Notes: generated by a model not told the origin, from the sequence alone. A stretch of 64,000 nt of DNA from Nitrososphaerota archaeon (GCA_028867035.1 JAGWHB010000005.1:1-64000), one strand, 5' to 3'; positions 11,007 to 18,901 are shown, numbered from the stretch's first letter. A program made the numbers and translations.

Positions 11007-12038
11007 ATGGACGAAGTGAGGAAGGTGCAGAGGGTCGGGAAGTTCACCCTGACAGTGTCTATACCCAGCGAGTATGCGAAGAGGATGAGCCTCTCGGTCA
11101 AGGACAGCGTGTTGCTCAGGGAGGACTCCGACGGGACGCTGAGGCTGATACCTGCGACAAAGGCGAGGGAGGCGGCGAGGGCGACTCTGAGAGCAGACCA
11201 GGCGGGGAGCGCGGAGATGCTGACCAAGCTTGTCGTGGGGGCGTACGCCCTCGGCTACGATACGATCGAGGTGGCGGGGAAGGAGCCGCTCGACCACACG
11301 GCTGTCGACCGGGTGCTCGGGACGGTCAGGAGGCTGAGGGGGATGGAGGTGGTCGAGTCGGACGAGAGGCACATAGTGGCGCAGAGTTTCATCGATCCGA
11401 CGAAGTTCCCGGTCGACTCGCTCGTCAAGCGCCTTCAGATACTCGTGTCGAAGAGCCTGGAGTACGTTTCCAACTCCTTGGACCTTAAGCAGACGGGGAA
11501 CCTCAACGAAGTGGCGCGCGTCCAGGAGGAGGTGGAGGAGCTGTACTGGCTCATACTCAGGCAGCTGCTCGTGGCGCTGAACAGGAGAGAGCTGGCGTCA
11601 GAGATCGGGATAGAGTCGCCGCTGCATGCGTCCGGTGACAGGGTTTCGGCAAAGACGATGGACGAGATAGGAGGGATAATCCAGGACATCGCCGAGGAGC
11701 TTGTCAGGCTCAGGGGGCTGGGGACGAGGATGGACCCCAGGGTGACGGCGAGCATCAAGAGGCTGGCGGCGAAGGCTGGGGAGGCGTTCAACACCACGGT
11801 GGAGAGCCTGCTGACCCCGGACATCAAGCTCATCGGAAGGTCCCTCGCGCTCGTGGAGGAGACGATGAGGCTGGAGAGGGAGGTGACAGATGAGCTGCTG
11901 GCTTCGGGGGAGTCGGGCTATGCGAGGGTGCTCGTGTCTTACTTCGGGCAGCTTGCGAGATACTGCAACATCATAATCGAGATATCCTCTCACAGGCTGC
12001 TGAGGAAGACGAGCAGGGTCGTAACAGTCGCCCAGTGA
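11007..12038 (+). CDS. AbrB-PhoU phosphate regulator-like protein
   Basis: A 343-aa protein. Residues about 5-50 are a SpoVT/AbrB-type swapped-hairpin DNA-binding domain (RKVQRVGKFTLTVSIPSEYAKRM). The rest is mostly helical with PhoU-like triple-helix bundles (SLEYVSNSL, TMDEIGGIIQDIAEELVRL, ALVEETMRLEREV). This architecture is widespread in Nitrososphaeria and is thought to link phosphate status to transcription. TATA-rich TATAGTATAT centred about 27-30 nt upstream of the ATG implies a leaderless message. The MFS-DUF47 permease lies on the same chromosome segment. Confidence 0.85.
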   Translation: MDEVRKVQRVGKFTLTVSIPSEYAKRMSLSVKDSVLLREDSDGTLRLIPATKAREAARATLRADQAGSAEMLTKLVVGAYALGYDTIEVAGKEPLDHTAVDRVLGTVRRLRGMEVVESDERHIVAQSFIDPTKFPVDSLVKRLQILVSKSLEYVSNSLDLKQTGNLNEVARVQEEVEELYWLILRQLLVALNRRELASEIGIESPLHASGDRVSAKTMDEIGGIIQDIAEELVRLRGLGTRMDPRVTASIKRLAAKAGEAFNTTVESLLTPDIKLIGRSLALVEETMRLEREVTDELLASGESGYARVLVSYFGQLARYCNIIIEISSHRLLRKTSRVVTVAQ

Positions 12039-12042
12039 TAGA

Positions 12043-12051
12043 CTCTTTATC
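12043..12051 (+). promoter_or_regulatory. TATA box of tRNA-Leu
   Basis: CTCTTTATC centred about 28 nt upstream of the first base of the tRNA. Confidence 0.5.
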
Positions 12052-12074
12052 GGAACCCGGCGGAGCGTGCAGGT

Positions 12075-12196
12075 GCGGGGGTAACGAAGCCTGGTCAACC
12101 GTGCGGGACAGAATTCCCCGACTCAAGATCCGGCCTCGCTTCGGATGGGGCATCCCGTCCCTTAGGGGTTCGTGGGTTCAAATCCCACCCCCCGCA
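12075..12196 (+). tRNA. tRNA-Leu (anticodon CAA) with two apparent introns
   Basis: Acceptor GCGGGGG (12075-12081) pairs with CCCCCGC (12189-12195), with A as discriminator. The T arm is GTGGG-TTCAAAT-CCCAC. Anticodon CAA is at 12124-12126. The anticodon stem halves CGGGA (12104-12108) and TCCCG (12153-12157) only meet the loop CTCAAGA if two pieces are removed. These are about 13 nt at 12109-12121 (ends ambiguous by one or two bases) and 24 nt at 12128-12151, the second at the canonical 37/38 position. The mature RNA would be 85 nt with a long variable arm, as expected for Leu. Its 3' end is the attachment site of the downstream element. Confidence 0.85.
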
Positions 12197-12197
12197 C
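12172..12197 (+). repeat. attL core (26-bp direct repeat, left copy)
   Basis: The 26 bases at 12172-12197, covering most of the T arm and the acceptor 3' strand of tRNA-Leu plus one base beyond, are repeated exactly at 22886-22911. They mark the left end of the integrated element. Confidence 0.9.
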
Positions 12198-13371
12198 ATG
12201 GCCCCTTAGCACTGCTGATGCCGCACTGCCCACCCTGGATGTGCAAGGGTGGGTGGACAAGCTCTACCGCCGCAGCAACAGCCAGGGCACTGTTGACAGC
12301 GTTCTGAAGGGGCTGGCGGCATTCGAGCAGTTCGCGCTCGAGCGCTATCCTGCGCTGAGAGGCCTGCACGTCGAGTACCCGTACGCCGATGGCGTGGTGA
12401 AGGCCGTCCGCGATCAGGAGCTAGATGCGCTCAAGCTGCTGGATGCGTTCTCCGCTCACCTCAGCCGCAAGACCATACTGCTGCCAGACGGGACAGAGGC
12501 CCCGCTCAAGCCGCACACCGTCCACAACCTGGTCTTCGCGGTCGTCGGCCTGTTCCGCTTCCACGACGTCCAAGTGCCCAGAGAGATGTTCAAGGAGAAG
12601 GTCACGCTCCCCAAGGCCTCCGAGATAGAGGACAGGCCAGTGAAGGCGGAGCAGCTGCGGCTGCTTTACAGCTGCGCCGGGCCCGTCACCCGTGCGCTCC
12701 TGCTCGTCCTTACAAGCTCAGGGATGCGCATCGGAGAGGCCTCGCAGGTCCGCGTGAGGGACATCGACTTCGAGACAGCCAAACCAGCCGCAGTCGTACA
12801 CCTGAGGGCAGAGACCACAAAGACGGACATGGCTAGGGACGTGTTCATCAGCGACGAGGCCGTACAGGCTGTACAGGCGGTCTTGACACTGCGCAAGAAG
12901 CAGCCGGACGACCTCTTGTTCTTCCCTGGTAAGACGAGCGACCCCAAGCGGCTTCGCAGGTACTACAACAAGCTGCTGGTGAGCGTGGGAAGAGGACACC
13001 CCGAGGTGTTGGAGCGCGTTGAGGGGCACAGCTACTACAACCTGCATCTGCACAACGCCGGCCGCAAGTGGTTCTTCAGCAAGGTCGTGGGGGCGGTGGG
13101 CGAGACGGCAGCGCATGCCTTGATGGGGCACAGCTTCTACCTCAAGACCTACTACCGAAGGTCGCTGGATGAGCGGGCCGCTGACTACCTGCGTGCCATG
13201 CCTCTGGTCAGCTTCCTGAAGGGACCAGGGGGCAGCGCTGGCAAGCACTTCAGCGTCAGAACCGTCAGCAAAAAAGACGAGCCAGCTGTGCTACGCCTCC
13301 TAGAAGACGGCTATGTCTACACTCAGGACTTGAACGGCAAAGCGGTGTACAAGAAGGAAGCGGCTTGGTAA
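12172..13371 (+). CDS. Tyrosine integrase (5' end displaced by integration)
   Basis: A 399-aa reading frame counted from the GTG inside the att core. A GTG at 12241 is another possible start in the integrated state. The C-terminal catalytic domain shows Arg186 (SSGMRIGEAS), Lys217, H294-N-A-G-R298, His320 (LMGHS) and the nucleophile Tyr327 in KTYYRRS. The N-terminal core-binding domain spans about residues 25-140. The frame reads through the att core as VGSNPTPRT. The copy of the core at the right end has the same frame preceded by an upstream start and TATA box, so excision would restore a longer protein. Active-site residues are intact, so the enzyme could be functional once the gene is rejoined. 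Confidence 0.9.
   Translation: MGSNPTPRTWPLSTADAALPTLDVQGWVDKLYRRSNSQGTVDSVLKGLAAFEQFALERYPALRGLHVEYPYADGVVKAVRDQELDALKLLDAFSAHLSRKTILLPDGTEAPLKPHTVHNLVFAVVGLFRFHDVQVPREMFKEKVTLPKASEIEDRPVKAEQLRLLYSCAGPVTRALLLVLTSSGMRIGEASQVRVRDIDFETAKPAAVVHLRAETTKTDMARDVFISDEAVQAVQAVLTLRKKQPDDLLFFPGKTSDPKRLRRYYNKLLVSVGRGHPEVLERVEGHSYYNLHLHNAGRKWFFSKVVGAVGETAAHALMGHSFYLKTYYRRSLDERAADYLRAMPLVSFLKGPGGSAGKHFSVRTVSKKDEPAVLRLLEDGYVYTQDLNGKAVYKKEAAW
12228..12252 (+). repeat. Inverted repeat beside attL
   Basis: CCCACCCT (12228-12235) and AGGGTGGG (12245-12252) are perfect 8-bp arms with a 9-nt loop, just inside the left end of the element. A shorter CCCACC-TACG-GGTGGG hairpin lies just inside the right end (22868-22883). 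In the circular form the two would flank attP. Confidence 0.5.
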
Positions 13372-13514
13372 CAAACCGCAATGATGCGTTCGCGGGCAGG
13401 GCCCCTGGGAGCGTGCTGGCCAAGCACTACGTGGATCTGTCCCCTAGCAAGCTGAAGCTGGTGTATGAGCAGGCCGAGCTTACCGTGCTCGCCCCACCAG
13501 TCTTACTCGCGTAA
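13368..13514 (+). pseudogene. Fragment of a second tyrosine recombinase (C-terminus)
   Basis: A frame shifted relative to the intact integrase encodes about 45 residues with the typical end of XerC/D-like archaeal integrases: PGSVLAKHYVDLSPSKLK, in which the Tyr of KHYV would be the nucleophile, then LVYEQAE. No upstream catalytic residues or start codon belong to it. It looks like the remnant of an earlier or recombined integrase gene joined directly behind the current one. Confidence 0.6.
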
Positions 13515-13555
13515 TATCCTCCCGTTCGCATGCCTAGAATAGTGGACTGTGGGTT

Positions 13556-14212
13556 CTAAGGTTCTTGGATGTCCTCCACGCCGAAGGACACAACGTCTTG
13601 GTGGCTTGTTATGTCTCCCCAAAGGAGCGTGGGTATGCTTCCAAAATCAGTCACTTTCGAGAAGACGAACGTGTATGTCTGGCCCGGAACTAGAGTCGGT
13701 AGAGATTCTGTGCTGTTGCTAATCTGCACGCCGTTTATGTAGGTTACAGCTAGAAACGACCAGTTTGTCGCCGTGCCGTTCCCCACATTAGTGAAATTTG
13801 CATCGGCATTGGCCGTAAGGATCTGGTCGTTTGCAATATCAAGCAGGCCTGCAAGAGACCCTCCCGCAGCCGCGCAAGCCCCAAGCGTAAGGTCGGTACA
13901 AGCTCCGATGGCGGCTCCCGCTGCGGCTACTATCAGCGAGTCCTTTGCGATGTTGACGTAATTGTATTGCTGAGTGACTCTCCCTTGACCACTCATCTCA
14001 ACGCGCGCGACATATACAGGCTGAATCGTTCTTGCCGGTTGAAGGACCACTGGAGTAGCTTGACGACCTGGAGCAAACTCATAGGCGGCGGCCGCGCTTA
14101 TCACAATCATTGCGACAACTATAAACCCGATCCACATCCAACCGTTGCTGTAGCCACCAGAGTACACGGTCCGACTTCTTGAATTCGATGGTGATCGATA
14201 GCCAGAATTCAA
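13556..14212 (-). CDS. Membrane-anchored element protein, unknown function
   Basis: A 218-aa protein with a polar Ser/Arg/Tyr-rich N-terminus, one transmembrane segment at about residues 25-46 (WMWIGFIVVAMIVISAAAA), and an external domain that contains a second hydrophobic Ala/Gly-rich stretch (residues about 92-120, DSLIVAAAGAAIGA). Its C-terminal half is beta-rich (VTYINGVQIS, PGQTYTFVF). The TTG start directly abuts the stop of the small membrane gene, so it is the third gene of a minus-strand operon. It could be a surface or virion component, but no homologue was recognised. Confidence 0.55.
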   Translation of the reverse strand: MNSGYRSPSNSRSRTVYSGGYSNGWMWIGFIVVAMIVISAAAAYEFAPGRQATPVVLQPARTIQPVYVARVEMSGQGRVTQQYNYVNIAKDSLIVAAAGAAIGACTDLTLGACAAAGGSLAGLLDIANDQILTANADANFTNVGNGTATNWSFLAVTYINGVQISNSTESLPTLVPGQTYTFVFSKVTDFGSIPTLLWGDITSHQDVVSFGVEDIQEP

Positions 14213-14380
14213 TTACGTTGAGCCTGCCCCCCTAGCGAGCGCGGCTATCTCTAGAACCACCAGAAGCAGCATGTAAAGTACGGCGTAAGGCCCAGCGACG
14301 ACAATAAAGACCTGCAATGCGACGTAGTCCATGATTGCCATCACGATTATGGCCATTGGTATGGCAAGAGGGTCTCCCAT
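14213..14380 (-). CDS. Small membrane protein (55 aa)
   Basis: MGDPLAIPMAIIVMAIMDY is followed by a second hydrophobic stretch (LQVFIVVAGPYAVLYMLLLV), so two transmembrane segments in 55 residues. Its ATG is one base from the TAG of the upstream zinc-ribbon gene, and its TAA abuts the TTG of the next gene, which supports a real operon member. Function unknown. Confidence 0.5.
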   Translation of the reverse strand: MGDPLAIPMAIIVMAIMDYVALQVFIVVAGPYAVLYMLLLVVLEIAALARGAGST

Positions 14381-14381
14381 G

Positions 14382-14606
14382 CTAGCGGTCGTCTCCGAAT
14401 ATCCTCTGCAGAACAGAGATGGCTGCTACCCCGACAAACACTCCAACACCCAGAAGGACCAAGCCGCCGACGAAATCCCCAGAGCCGGCCCGGGCTTCGG
14501 TGATCACATAGCTGCTGCAGCGTTGGCAGTACTTCTTGCCGCCGGGTATTCCTGAGCCTAGCGACAGGCCACACACCGCACAGTCAACTGCGCTCGCTCC
14601 GCTCAT
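14382..14606 (-). CDS. Zinc-ribbon membrane protein
   Basis: A 74-aa protein with two Cys pairs (CAVC and CQRC) spaced as a zinc ribbon over residues about 9-30, then one transmembrane helix (about 42-66, DFVGGLVLLGVGVFVGVAA). It is the first gene of a three-gene minus-strand operon of the element. An AT-rich GTTAAACTTA lies about 35 nt upstream of the ATG. Function unknown. Confidence 0.6.
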   Translation of the reverse strand: MSGASAVDCAVCGLSLGSGIPGGKKYCQRCSSYVITEARAGSGDFVGGLVLLGVGVFVGVAAISVLQRIFGDDR

Positions 14607-14754
14607 ATTGGGGCCACTTTGGCCATTCCACCAACTTTGTTAAACTTACACTTAAGCGTGTTGGTCGTTTCTCCGGTGTACTACTTTTGACGAAGTTTGC
14701 AAACAGTGCAGTCTTGGCAACCTTTTTTTATGTCACCGAGGTTAATGGCTGTCA

Positions 14755-14922
14755 ATGGCTCAGGACGACCCCAAGCCAGCCGTTGTCAAGGTGTCATCTG
14801 GTGGGCGGGTCAGAGTACCTGACGAGCTGGCGAAGGAGGCAGGCATCTCCGACGGCAGCTACGTCGCAATAGGTGTTGAGAAGAAGAGACTGATCATACA
14901 GTCGCTACAACTTCCGATATAG
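14755..14922 (+). CDS. AbrB-like DNA-binding protein
   Basis: A 55-aa protein with the SpoVT/AbrB pattern: VVKVSSGGRVRVPDELAKEA, then GISDGSYVAIGVEKKRLIIQ. Such proteins dimerise through swapped hairpins and often regulate element genes or act as antitoxins. The ATG at 14755 lies about 27 nt from a TATA-like TTTTTTTATG, so the message is leaderless. No toxin gene is adjacent. Confidence 0.75.
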   Translation: MAQDDPKPAVVKVSSGGRVRVPDELAKEAGISDGSYVAIGVEKKRLIIQSLQLPI

Positions 14923-14982
14923 CGGCATCCCCATTTTTCTACTCCCGTTCTGCACAGGCGTACAGCGGCGGCCTTACATCGT

Positions 14983-15177
14983 CTAAGGTAGCAGCTTGTG
15001 CTTCCTCAGAAGCTCTCTAGTCGCATCCTTCACCGCATCCGACACGCTGACGTACCCTGCCTTCTCCGACTCCACCAGCTTCTCCAGCTTCACATACAGG
15101 TCCTCGGGGATGCTGACGTTGCGGTATCTCTTGACCATGCTAGCCGCTGACAGGTCAACCACGGTTAGCTGCGGCAT
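14983..15177 (-). CDS. Ribbon-helix-helix protein
   Basis: A 64-aa protein with KRYRNVSIPEDLYVKLEKLV followed by a second helix (YVSVSDAVKDATRELLRKH), the CopG/MetJ-like ribbon-helix-helix pattern. The strand that would contact DNA is RYRNVSI. A downstream ATG (MVKRYRNV) is an alternative start. It is transcribed divergently from the Thr-rich exported protein gene, so it may regulate it. Confidence 0.7.
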   Translation of the reverse strand: MPQLTVVDLSAASMVKRYRNVSIPEDLYVKLEKLVESEKAGYVSVSDAVKDATRELLRKHKLLP

Positions 15178-15224
15178 ATCTCTCTAATCAAGCATAAGTC
15201 AAGGACAGGTACCAGCGGCTAAAT

Positions 15225-15761
15225 ATGCGGCCCATACTTGCTTCGTGGTTGCGCAGCGTAATTTGGGCTGTGGTCGTTGTCATCGCACTTTTCGCAGGGG
15301 TGGCCATCGGACTGTCCAATGCCTCGCCCACAGGTACAGCGACGGCGACGACTACTGCGATCTCGACAAAGATAGTCACCGTTACCGCCGATGCCAAGAC
15401 GGTGACAGAGACCATCACCGCGACCACAACGCAGACCGTGACCGTCACCACTCTGAGCATGGGGGCGGTCCTCGTGGCAAACAACGGGACGGGTAAGGCT
15501 GACAGCCAGCCCTTCACTGCGACCACTGCCAGCGTGAAAGTCAGCCTGAACCTCACTGCTACCGCATCGCTGAGCTACGCGGCATTGTACTGGGCGATCT
15601 TCCCGGTGGGCGGGCCAGTCACCGCCTGCTCAGGGAGCATCAACCAGCAGCAGGGCAGCTTCACAGGCTACTGCTATGGGCTGACGGTTGGTACTGACTA
15701 CTACATCGAAGTCAACGCTGCTAGCCTTGATTGGCAGGTAGTAGTGGTAGCGGTCCGCTAG
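15225..15761 (+). CDS. Exported Thr-rich protein of the element
   Basis: A 178-aa protein with an N-terminal hydrophobic anchor (residues about 9-30), a Thr/Ala-rich linker (residues about 32-78) suited to O-glycosylation or a stalk, then a beta-rich domain (MGAVLVANNGTG onward) with several aromatic residues and two Cys. It is probably surface-exposed. No family recognised. An ATG start with a TATA-like CATAAGTC about 27 nt upstream. Confidence 0.55.
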   Translation: MRPILASWLRSVIWAVVVVIALFAGVAIGLSNASPTGTATATTTAISTKIVTVTADAKTVTETITATTTQTVTVTTLSMGAVLVANNGTGKADSQPFTATTASVKVSLNLTATASLSYAALYWAIFPVGGPVTACSGSINQQQGSFTGYCYGLTVGTDYYIEVNAASLDWQVVVVAVR

Positions 15762-15851
15762 GTAGCACACTTTCGCCTGACCCCTCTCTGTCCAGCAAGG
15801 GTCCAAGACAGCATGCCCGCTTAAAGGCAGTAAAGCCGCTTCGCCCCGCCC

Positions 15852-15977
15852 ATGAGTGGGCAACGCATAACGGCGAAGTACCTCGCAGACCTCTTCGACA
15901 TCAACCCCGCGCTCGTCAGGAGGTACGCGCAGCAGCTGCGAGAGATGCTGGCAGGGCAGGCTGGGGCATCACCTTGA
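15852..15977 (+). CDS. Small helical protein (41 aa)
   Basis: MSGQRITAKYLADLFDIN followed by PALVRRYAQQLREMLAGQ. The pattern suggests a short helix-turn-helix-like fold, but no family is recognised. A TATA-like CTTAAAGG lies about 28 nt upstream of the ATG, and its TGA overlaps the TTG of the next small gene, both of which favour a genuine gene. Confidence 0.5.
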   Translation: MSGQRITAKYLADLFDINPALVRRYAQQLREMLAGQAGASP

Positions 15978-16114
15978 CCGATTACTACCCCTACGCGGGC
16001 GAGGACGATCAGTACGACTACTTTGTCATACACGACGGGCTAGGCATATCGCACTTCATCAGAAGGCCGAAGGGCAAGCCACCGCAGATACGCTGTGTTG
16101 GCTGCGACGATTGA
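15974..16114 (+). CDS. Small acidic/aromatic protein (46 aa)
   Basis: It starts with TTG overlapping the preceding stop (TTGA). The N-terminal half is rich in Asp and Tyr (TDYYPYAGEDDQYDYF). A basic segment with RRPKGKPPQIRC and a closing CVGCDD follow. The C-x6-type Cys spacing is not enough for a zinc site. Function unknown. It is coupled to the 41-aa gene. Confidence 0.45.
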   Translation: MTDYYPYAGEDDQYDYFVIHDGLGISHFIRRPKGKPPQIRCVGCDD

Positions 16115-16169
16115 GAGCCAAGCCAGATTACTGACAACGGGTTTATTTGCAAGCAGGGCACGTGAGCCC

Positions 16170-16805
16170 TTGGAAAACGAAATGACCTGGCCAATGAAGC
16201 GGATTCGACTGACTGACCAATTCATGATTACCTTCGGCGGCGAGGAGGGCTTTGATGCCATGATGGGGTTCGTATTTCCCCACAAGCCGTTCTACTATAC
16301 CTTTGAGATATTGATGCCCTTCGACATCTCGACCGAGAGTGTTCCGTTCAACCTACACCGCACTGCTCCTGGCCAATTGAAAACCCACGAGCCGATACTG
16401 TTCGGGTCATTCAATGTCTCTTCCTTCATCAGATCGCTGCCACGCTACACGCCCACTGTCCAGCAAGTCGACCTGGCTACGATTGAGAGCGACCGGGTCT
16501 TCCTGTTGGATAACTTCATGCCCAAGCTCTACAAAAAGGAAGTGCGAGTTACGCCAGATTTCGTATCCTCGCTGTCGTACTCGACTGGGCAACAGCTTTC
16601 GAAGACGGACTTTCGGGTAGCAGTCGCCACGTCCGGGACTACGCCCAGCCTGATACTGAACACACCAGGCGGCGCTTACTCGCTTGGCTTGCCAAACTTC
16701 AAGAGCTTCGAGAGCACATTAGAGAAGTCGATGACCTACTCGTTTGAGCCCAATGCGAAGGAAATCGTCCGCTCAGACCTGAAGCAGTTGAAGCTGCGTC
16801 TCTAG
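16170..16805 (+). CDS. Element protein of unknown function (211 aa)
   Basis: A soluble mixed alpha/beta protein with no transmembrane segment and no recognised motif. Sequence features include FMITFGGEEGFDAMMGFVF, a run of aromatic residues (HKPFYYTFEI) and a C-terminal basic helix. The TTG start is set by TTTATTTG about 25 nt upstream. A longer frame begins at 16095 inside the preceding gene and is less likely. Confidence 0.5.
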   Translation: MENEMTWPMKRIRLTDQFMITFGGEEGFDAMMGFVFPHKPFYYTFEILMPFDISTESVPFNLHRTAPGQLKTHEPILFGSFNVSSFIRSLPRYTPTVQQVDLATIESDRVFLLDNFMPKLYKKEVRVTPDFVSSLSYSTGQQLSKTDFRVAVATSGTTPSLILNTPGGAYSLGLPNFKSFESTLEKSMTYSFEPNAKEIVRSDLKQLKLRL

Positions 16806-16993
16806 AGCAGAACAACGTCAAGCCGTATAACCAGTTATACATGGCACACCAGCTTGCTGAGGCGTAGCCCAGAATACTCCGTACGAGCGTGGGCGTTGGT
16901 TGTTGCAGCCAGTGGTTGAAATGACTCCAGGTGGGGTTGGGGATGACGGCACAAAGGAGATTAAGGAAGACCTTGCCAAACCAACGACAAATC

Positions 16994-17221
16994 ATGCCAG
17001 CCAAGCGGCGAACAAGAAAACAACCTACATATCTGAAGCATAGAATGGTTTCGACGAACGCCGAACCAGATAAGGGCATTCAACTACAGACAGGCGACAT
17101 GGCGAAGGCTTGGATGCCCCCGGGATATTACATTCGGCGACCACCGAAGGGCAGCGAGCTGATGCTCGTGATGGCGAAGCTGCCGAAGAAGAGACAAAGT
17201 AGAAGCAAGCGTGGCAAATGA
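16994..17221 (+). CDS. Small basic protein (75 aa)
   Basis: A strongly basic protein: an Arg/Lys-rich N-terminus (MPAKRRTRKQ), a central segment with WMPPGYYIRRPPKGSELML, and a Lys/Arg-rich tail. It is probably nucleic-acid-binding, but no family is recognised. The ATG at 16994 lies about 30 nt after an AT-rich AGATTAAGG. An in-frame GTG at 16931 would add 21 residues. Its end overlaps the next gene. Confidence 0.45.
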   Translation: MPAKRRTRKQPTYLKHRMVSTNAEPDKGIQLQTGDMAKAWMPPGYYIRRPPKGSELMLVMAKLPKKRQSRSKRGK

Positions 17222-17711
17222 CATCGGGGTAACGGGCATGCACAAAATAGAAAAGATACGCATCACATTACGTCTGGTGCCCAGAGCCGTGTTGGCTCTC
17301 GACCAGTTGAGAGGAAAGACCAGCAGGAGCGCGTTCGTTCAAGCTGTTGTAGATGAAGAGGTACAACGTCGTAGGGCCAAGATTGTCTATTCAACAATCG
17401 CTCTAGAGAAAATCAAGCCGAAGCCCAAAGAGCCGCTTGGTCGCATCGAGATTTGGATTGTGACTGAGTTGAAGAAGATGATTGAGGCGGGAGCAGCGAT
17501 AACTGAAAAGGCGAAGGAGGAAATCGGAAAGACCGCATTTGAAAAATGGACCGAGGTGAGACCTAGCTTGTCCACTGAGGGAAAGATGACTGCGCTCGTC
17601 AATCGATTATATCACAAGTATGTCGAGCCTGGTTTACCTATCCCAATGGCTGAAAAGAGAGTTCTGAGGCGTGACATAAAGAGCCTCTCACCAAAGCATA
17701 GTGGCGAATAG
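17211..17711 (+). CDS. Ribbon-helix-helix-like element protein (166 aa)
   Basis: The N-terminal 50 residues (KIRITLRLVPRAVLALDQL, then TSRSAFVQAVVDEEVQRRR) fit a ribbon-helix-helix DNA-binding domain. The rest is helical and charged (LGRIEIWIVTELKKMIEAG). An ATG at 17238 is an alternative start to the GTG at 17211. It overlaps the small basic protein gene. It is likely a regulator of the element. Confidence 0.55.
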   Translation: MANDIGVTGMHKIEKIRITLRLVPRAVLALDQLRGKTSRSAFVQAVVDEEVQRRRAKIVYSTIALEKIKPKPKEPLGRIEIWIVTELKKMIEAGAAITEKAKEEIGKTAFEKWTEVRPSLSTEGKMTALVNRLYHKYVEPGLPIPMAEKRVLRRDIKSLSPKHSGE

Positions 17712-17914
17712 TGGAACGAACAGAGGAACACAACCCTTACAGAGCCTAACCACGTGGTTGCAGATGCGTTTACTGCAGTTACATCGCAACATTACTCTGT
17801 ATGCTTGGGCAGGGTGGCATGACCGTTGCGTTGCTAGTGCCAGGGGTGTTACAGTTTGCAGGCGTTATGCCACCGCCCACATTCCTGCCGCAGCGTACAG
17901 TGGGCACTGACTGC

Positions 17915-18421
17915 CTATCGCTTCGCTGCCTCGTCGTCAGCTTCGTAGGGCGTTCTCCAGCTCTCTCCGATTGTCATGTACGGCTTCTCCTTGCCCCGGT
18001 TTATTGTAAGGTCAAAGGGGCCAAAGGGCAACAAAGCGAAGAGCAGTGCCGACACAGCGCTTTCCACGTCTTCAGAGAAGGGCTTCTCCTTTCTGTCTAT
18101 GGACGCATCAGCTGTAGCAGCAACCTCCTTCGCAAGTTTCAATGCAGTCTTGCGGTATTGCCAGTCGAGAGCCCTCTCAATCAAAGCAGCATCACTAAGC
18201 TTATGCTTCTTGGCAACCTTATTCAGCTTCCTTACCGCATTGTCTGAGAGCTGCACGTGTACAAGGACGGGTTTACGTTGCAGCCACTTCTCTGGGGTAG
18301 CATCAATGGCATCGTTGATCGCCTTCGTTGCTCTCCACTCCCCACCATAGCTCGCCCCGAGGATGGCTCCCAGCATCCTGTACTCCTGGCTCGTCGCTCT
18401 GAACGTGAAGTCTTTGACCAT
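17915..18421 (-). CDS. Putative ribbon-helix-helix-containing protein (168 aa)
   Basis: Residues about 1-40 (KDFTFRATSQEYRMLGAIL) and 52-90 (VLVHVQLSDNAVRKLNKVAKKH, SDAALIERALDWQ) each resemble a ribbon-helix-helix half. Two such domains in one chain would make an intramolecular DNA-binding unit. The C-terminal 70 residues are unknown. A TATA-like ATAATAT lies about 32 nt upstream of the ATG. The 200 bp after its stop, up to the converging gene, hold no supported gene. Confidence 0.5.
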   Translation of the reverse strand: MVKDFTFRATSQEYRMLGAILGASYGGEWRATKAINDAIDATPEKWLQRKPVLVHVQLSDNAVRKLNKVAKKHKLSDAALIERALDWQYRKTALKLAKEVAATADASIDRKEKPFSEDVESAVSALLFALLPFGPFDLTINRGKEKPYMTIGESWRTPYEADDEAAKR

Positions 18422-18516
18422 GTACTACCCCTATGAGGGTGGTGTGCGAAGTATAATATGTTATACGACAGTACGAGCCCTGTTCGCATGACTGAGGAGT
18501 GTGCCTTGTAAGATGA

Positions 18517-18837
18517 TCAGTATCCGTACTTCTCTAGTAGAGTTTGAAGATCCCTTACTATCTTGAGCACGCTACCACTCTTGGATTGAGAGTAAATCGC
18601 CACAAGCTCCTTTAGCTCGTTGACCATAACTTTCGACATTGCCCTGAAGTCATCAGAGGTTTCTGGCTTGTTGAGTTCGCCCACAACTTGGTTTGTAGTT
18701 CTAACCCGACCAATATAGCACACATCATTTGGGCCATGTCTAAATCTGAGGTAACTCCTCGTTCCACCAGCTTCATCTTGCGAAATATACTGTGTGCCCT
18801 CTCTTCCGCACTTTGGGCAAATTGCTTTAACGGCCAT
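18517..18837 (-). CDS. Small zinc-ribbon protein (106 aa)
   Basis: CPKCGREGTQYISQD near the N-terminus gives one Cys pair. A further Cys at about residue 40 could complete a partial site. The C-terminal half is helical (MVNELKELVAIYSQ, IVRDLQTLLEKYG). It is leaderless, with TATTAAATG centred 27 nt upstream of the ATG. It is transcribed divergently from the GHKL ATPase gene, with only 64 bp between the starts, so joint regulation is likely. Function unknown. Confidence 0.6.
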   Translation of the reverse strand: MAVKAICPKCGREGTQYISQDEAGGTRSYLRFRHGPNDVCYIGRVRTTNQVVGELNKPETSDDFRAMSKVMVNELKELVAIYSQSKSGSVLKIVRDLQTLLEKYGY

Positions 18838-18901
18838 CTAGCACTAGAAAAAACATCTGATATTAAATGCTTAATTAAGAAAATGCAATCTGGCGTAGAC
18901 G

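Noticed and set aside
17801-18247. 148-codon plus-strand frame
   Set aside because: Mostly antisense to the 168-aa ribbon-helix-helix-like gene. No promoter or family support.
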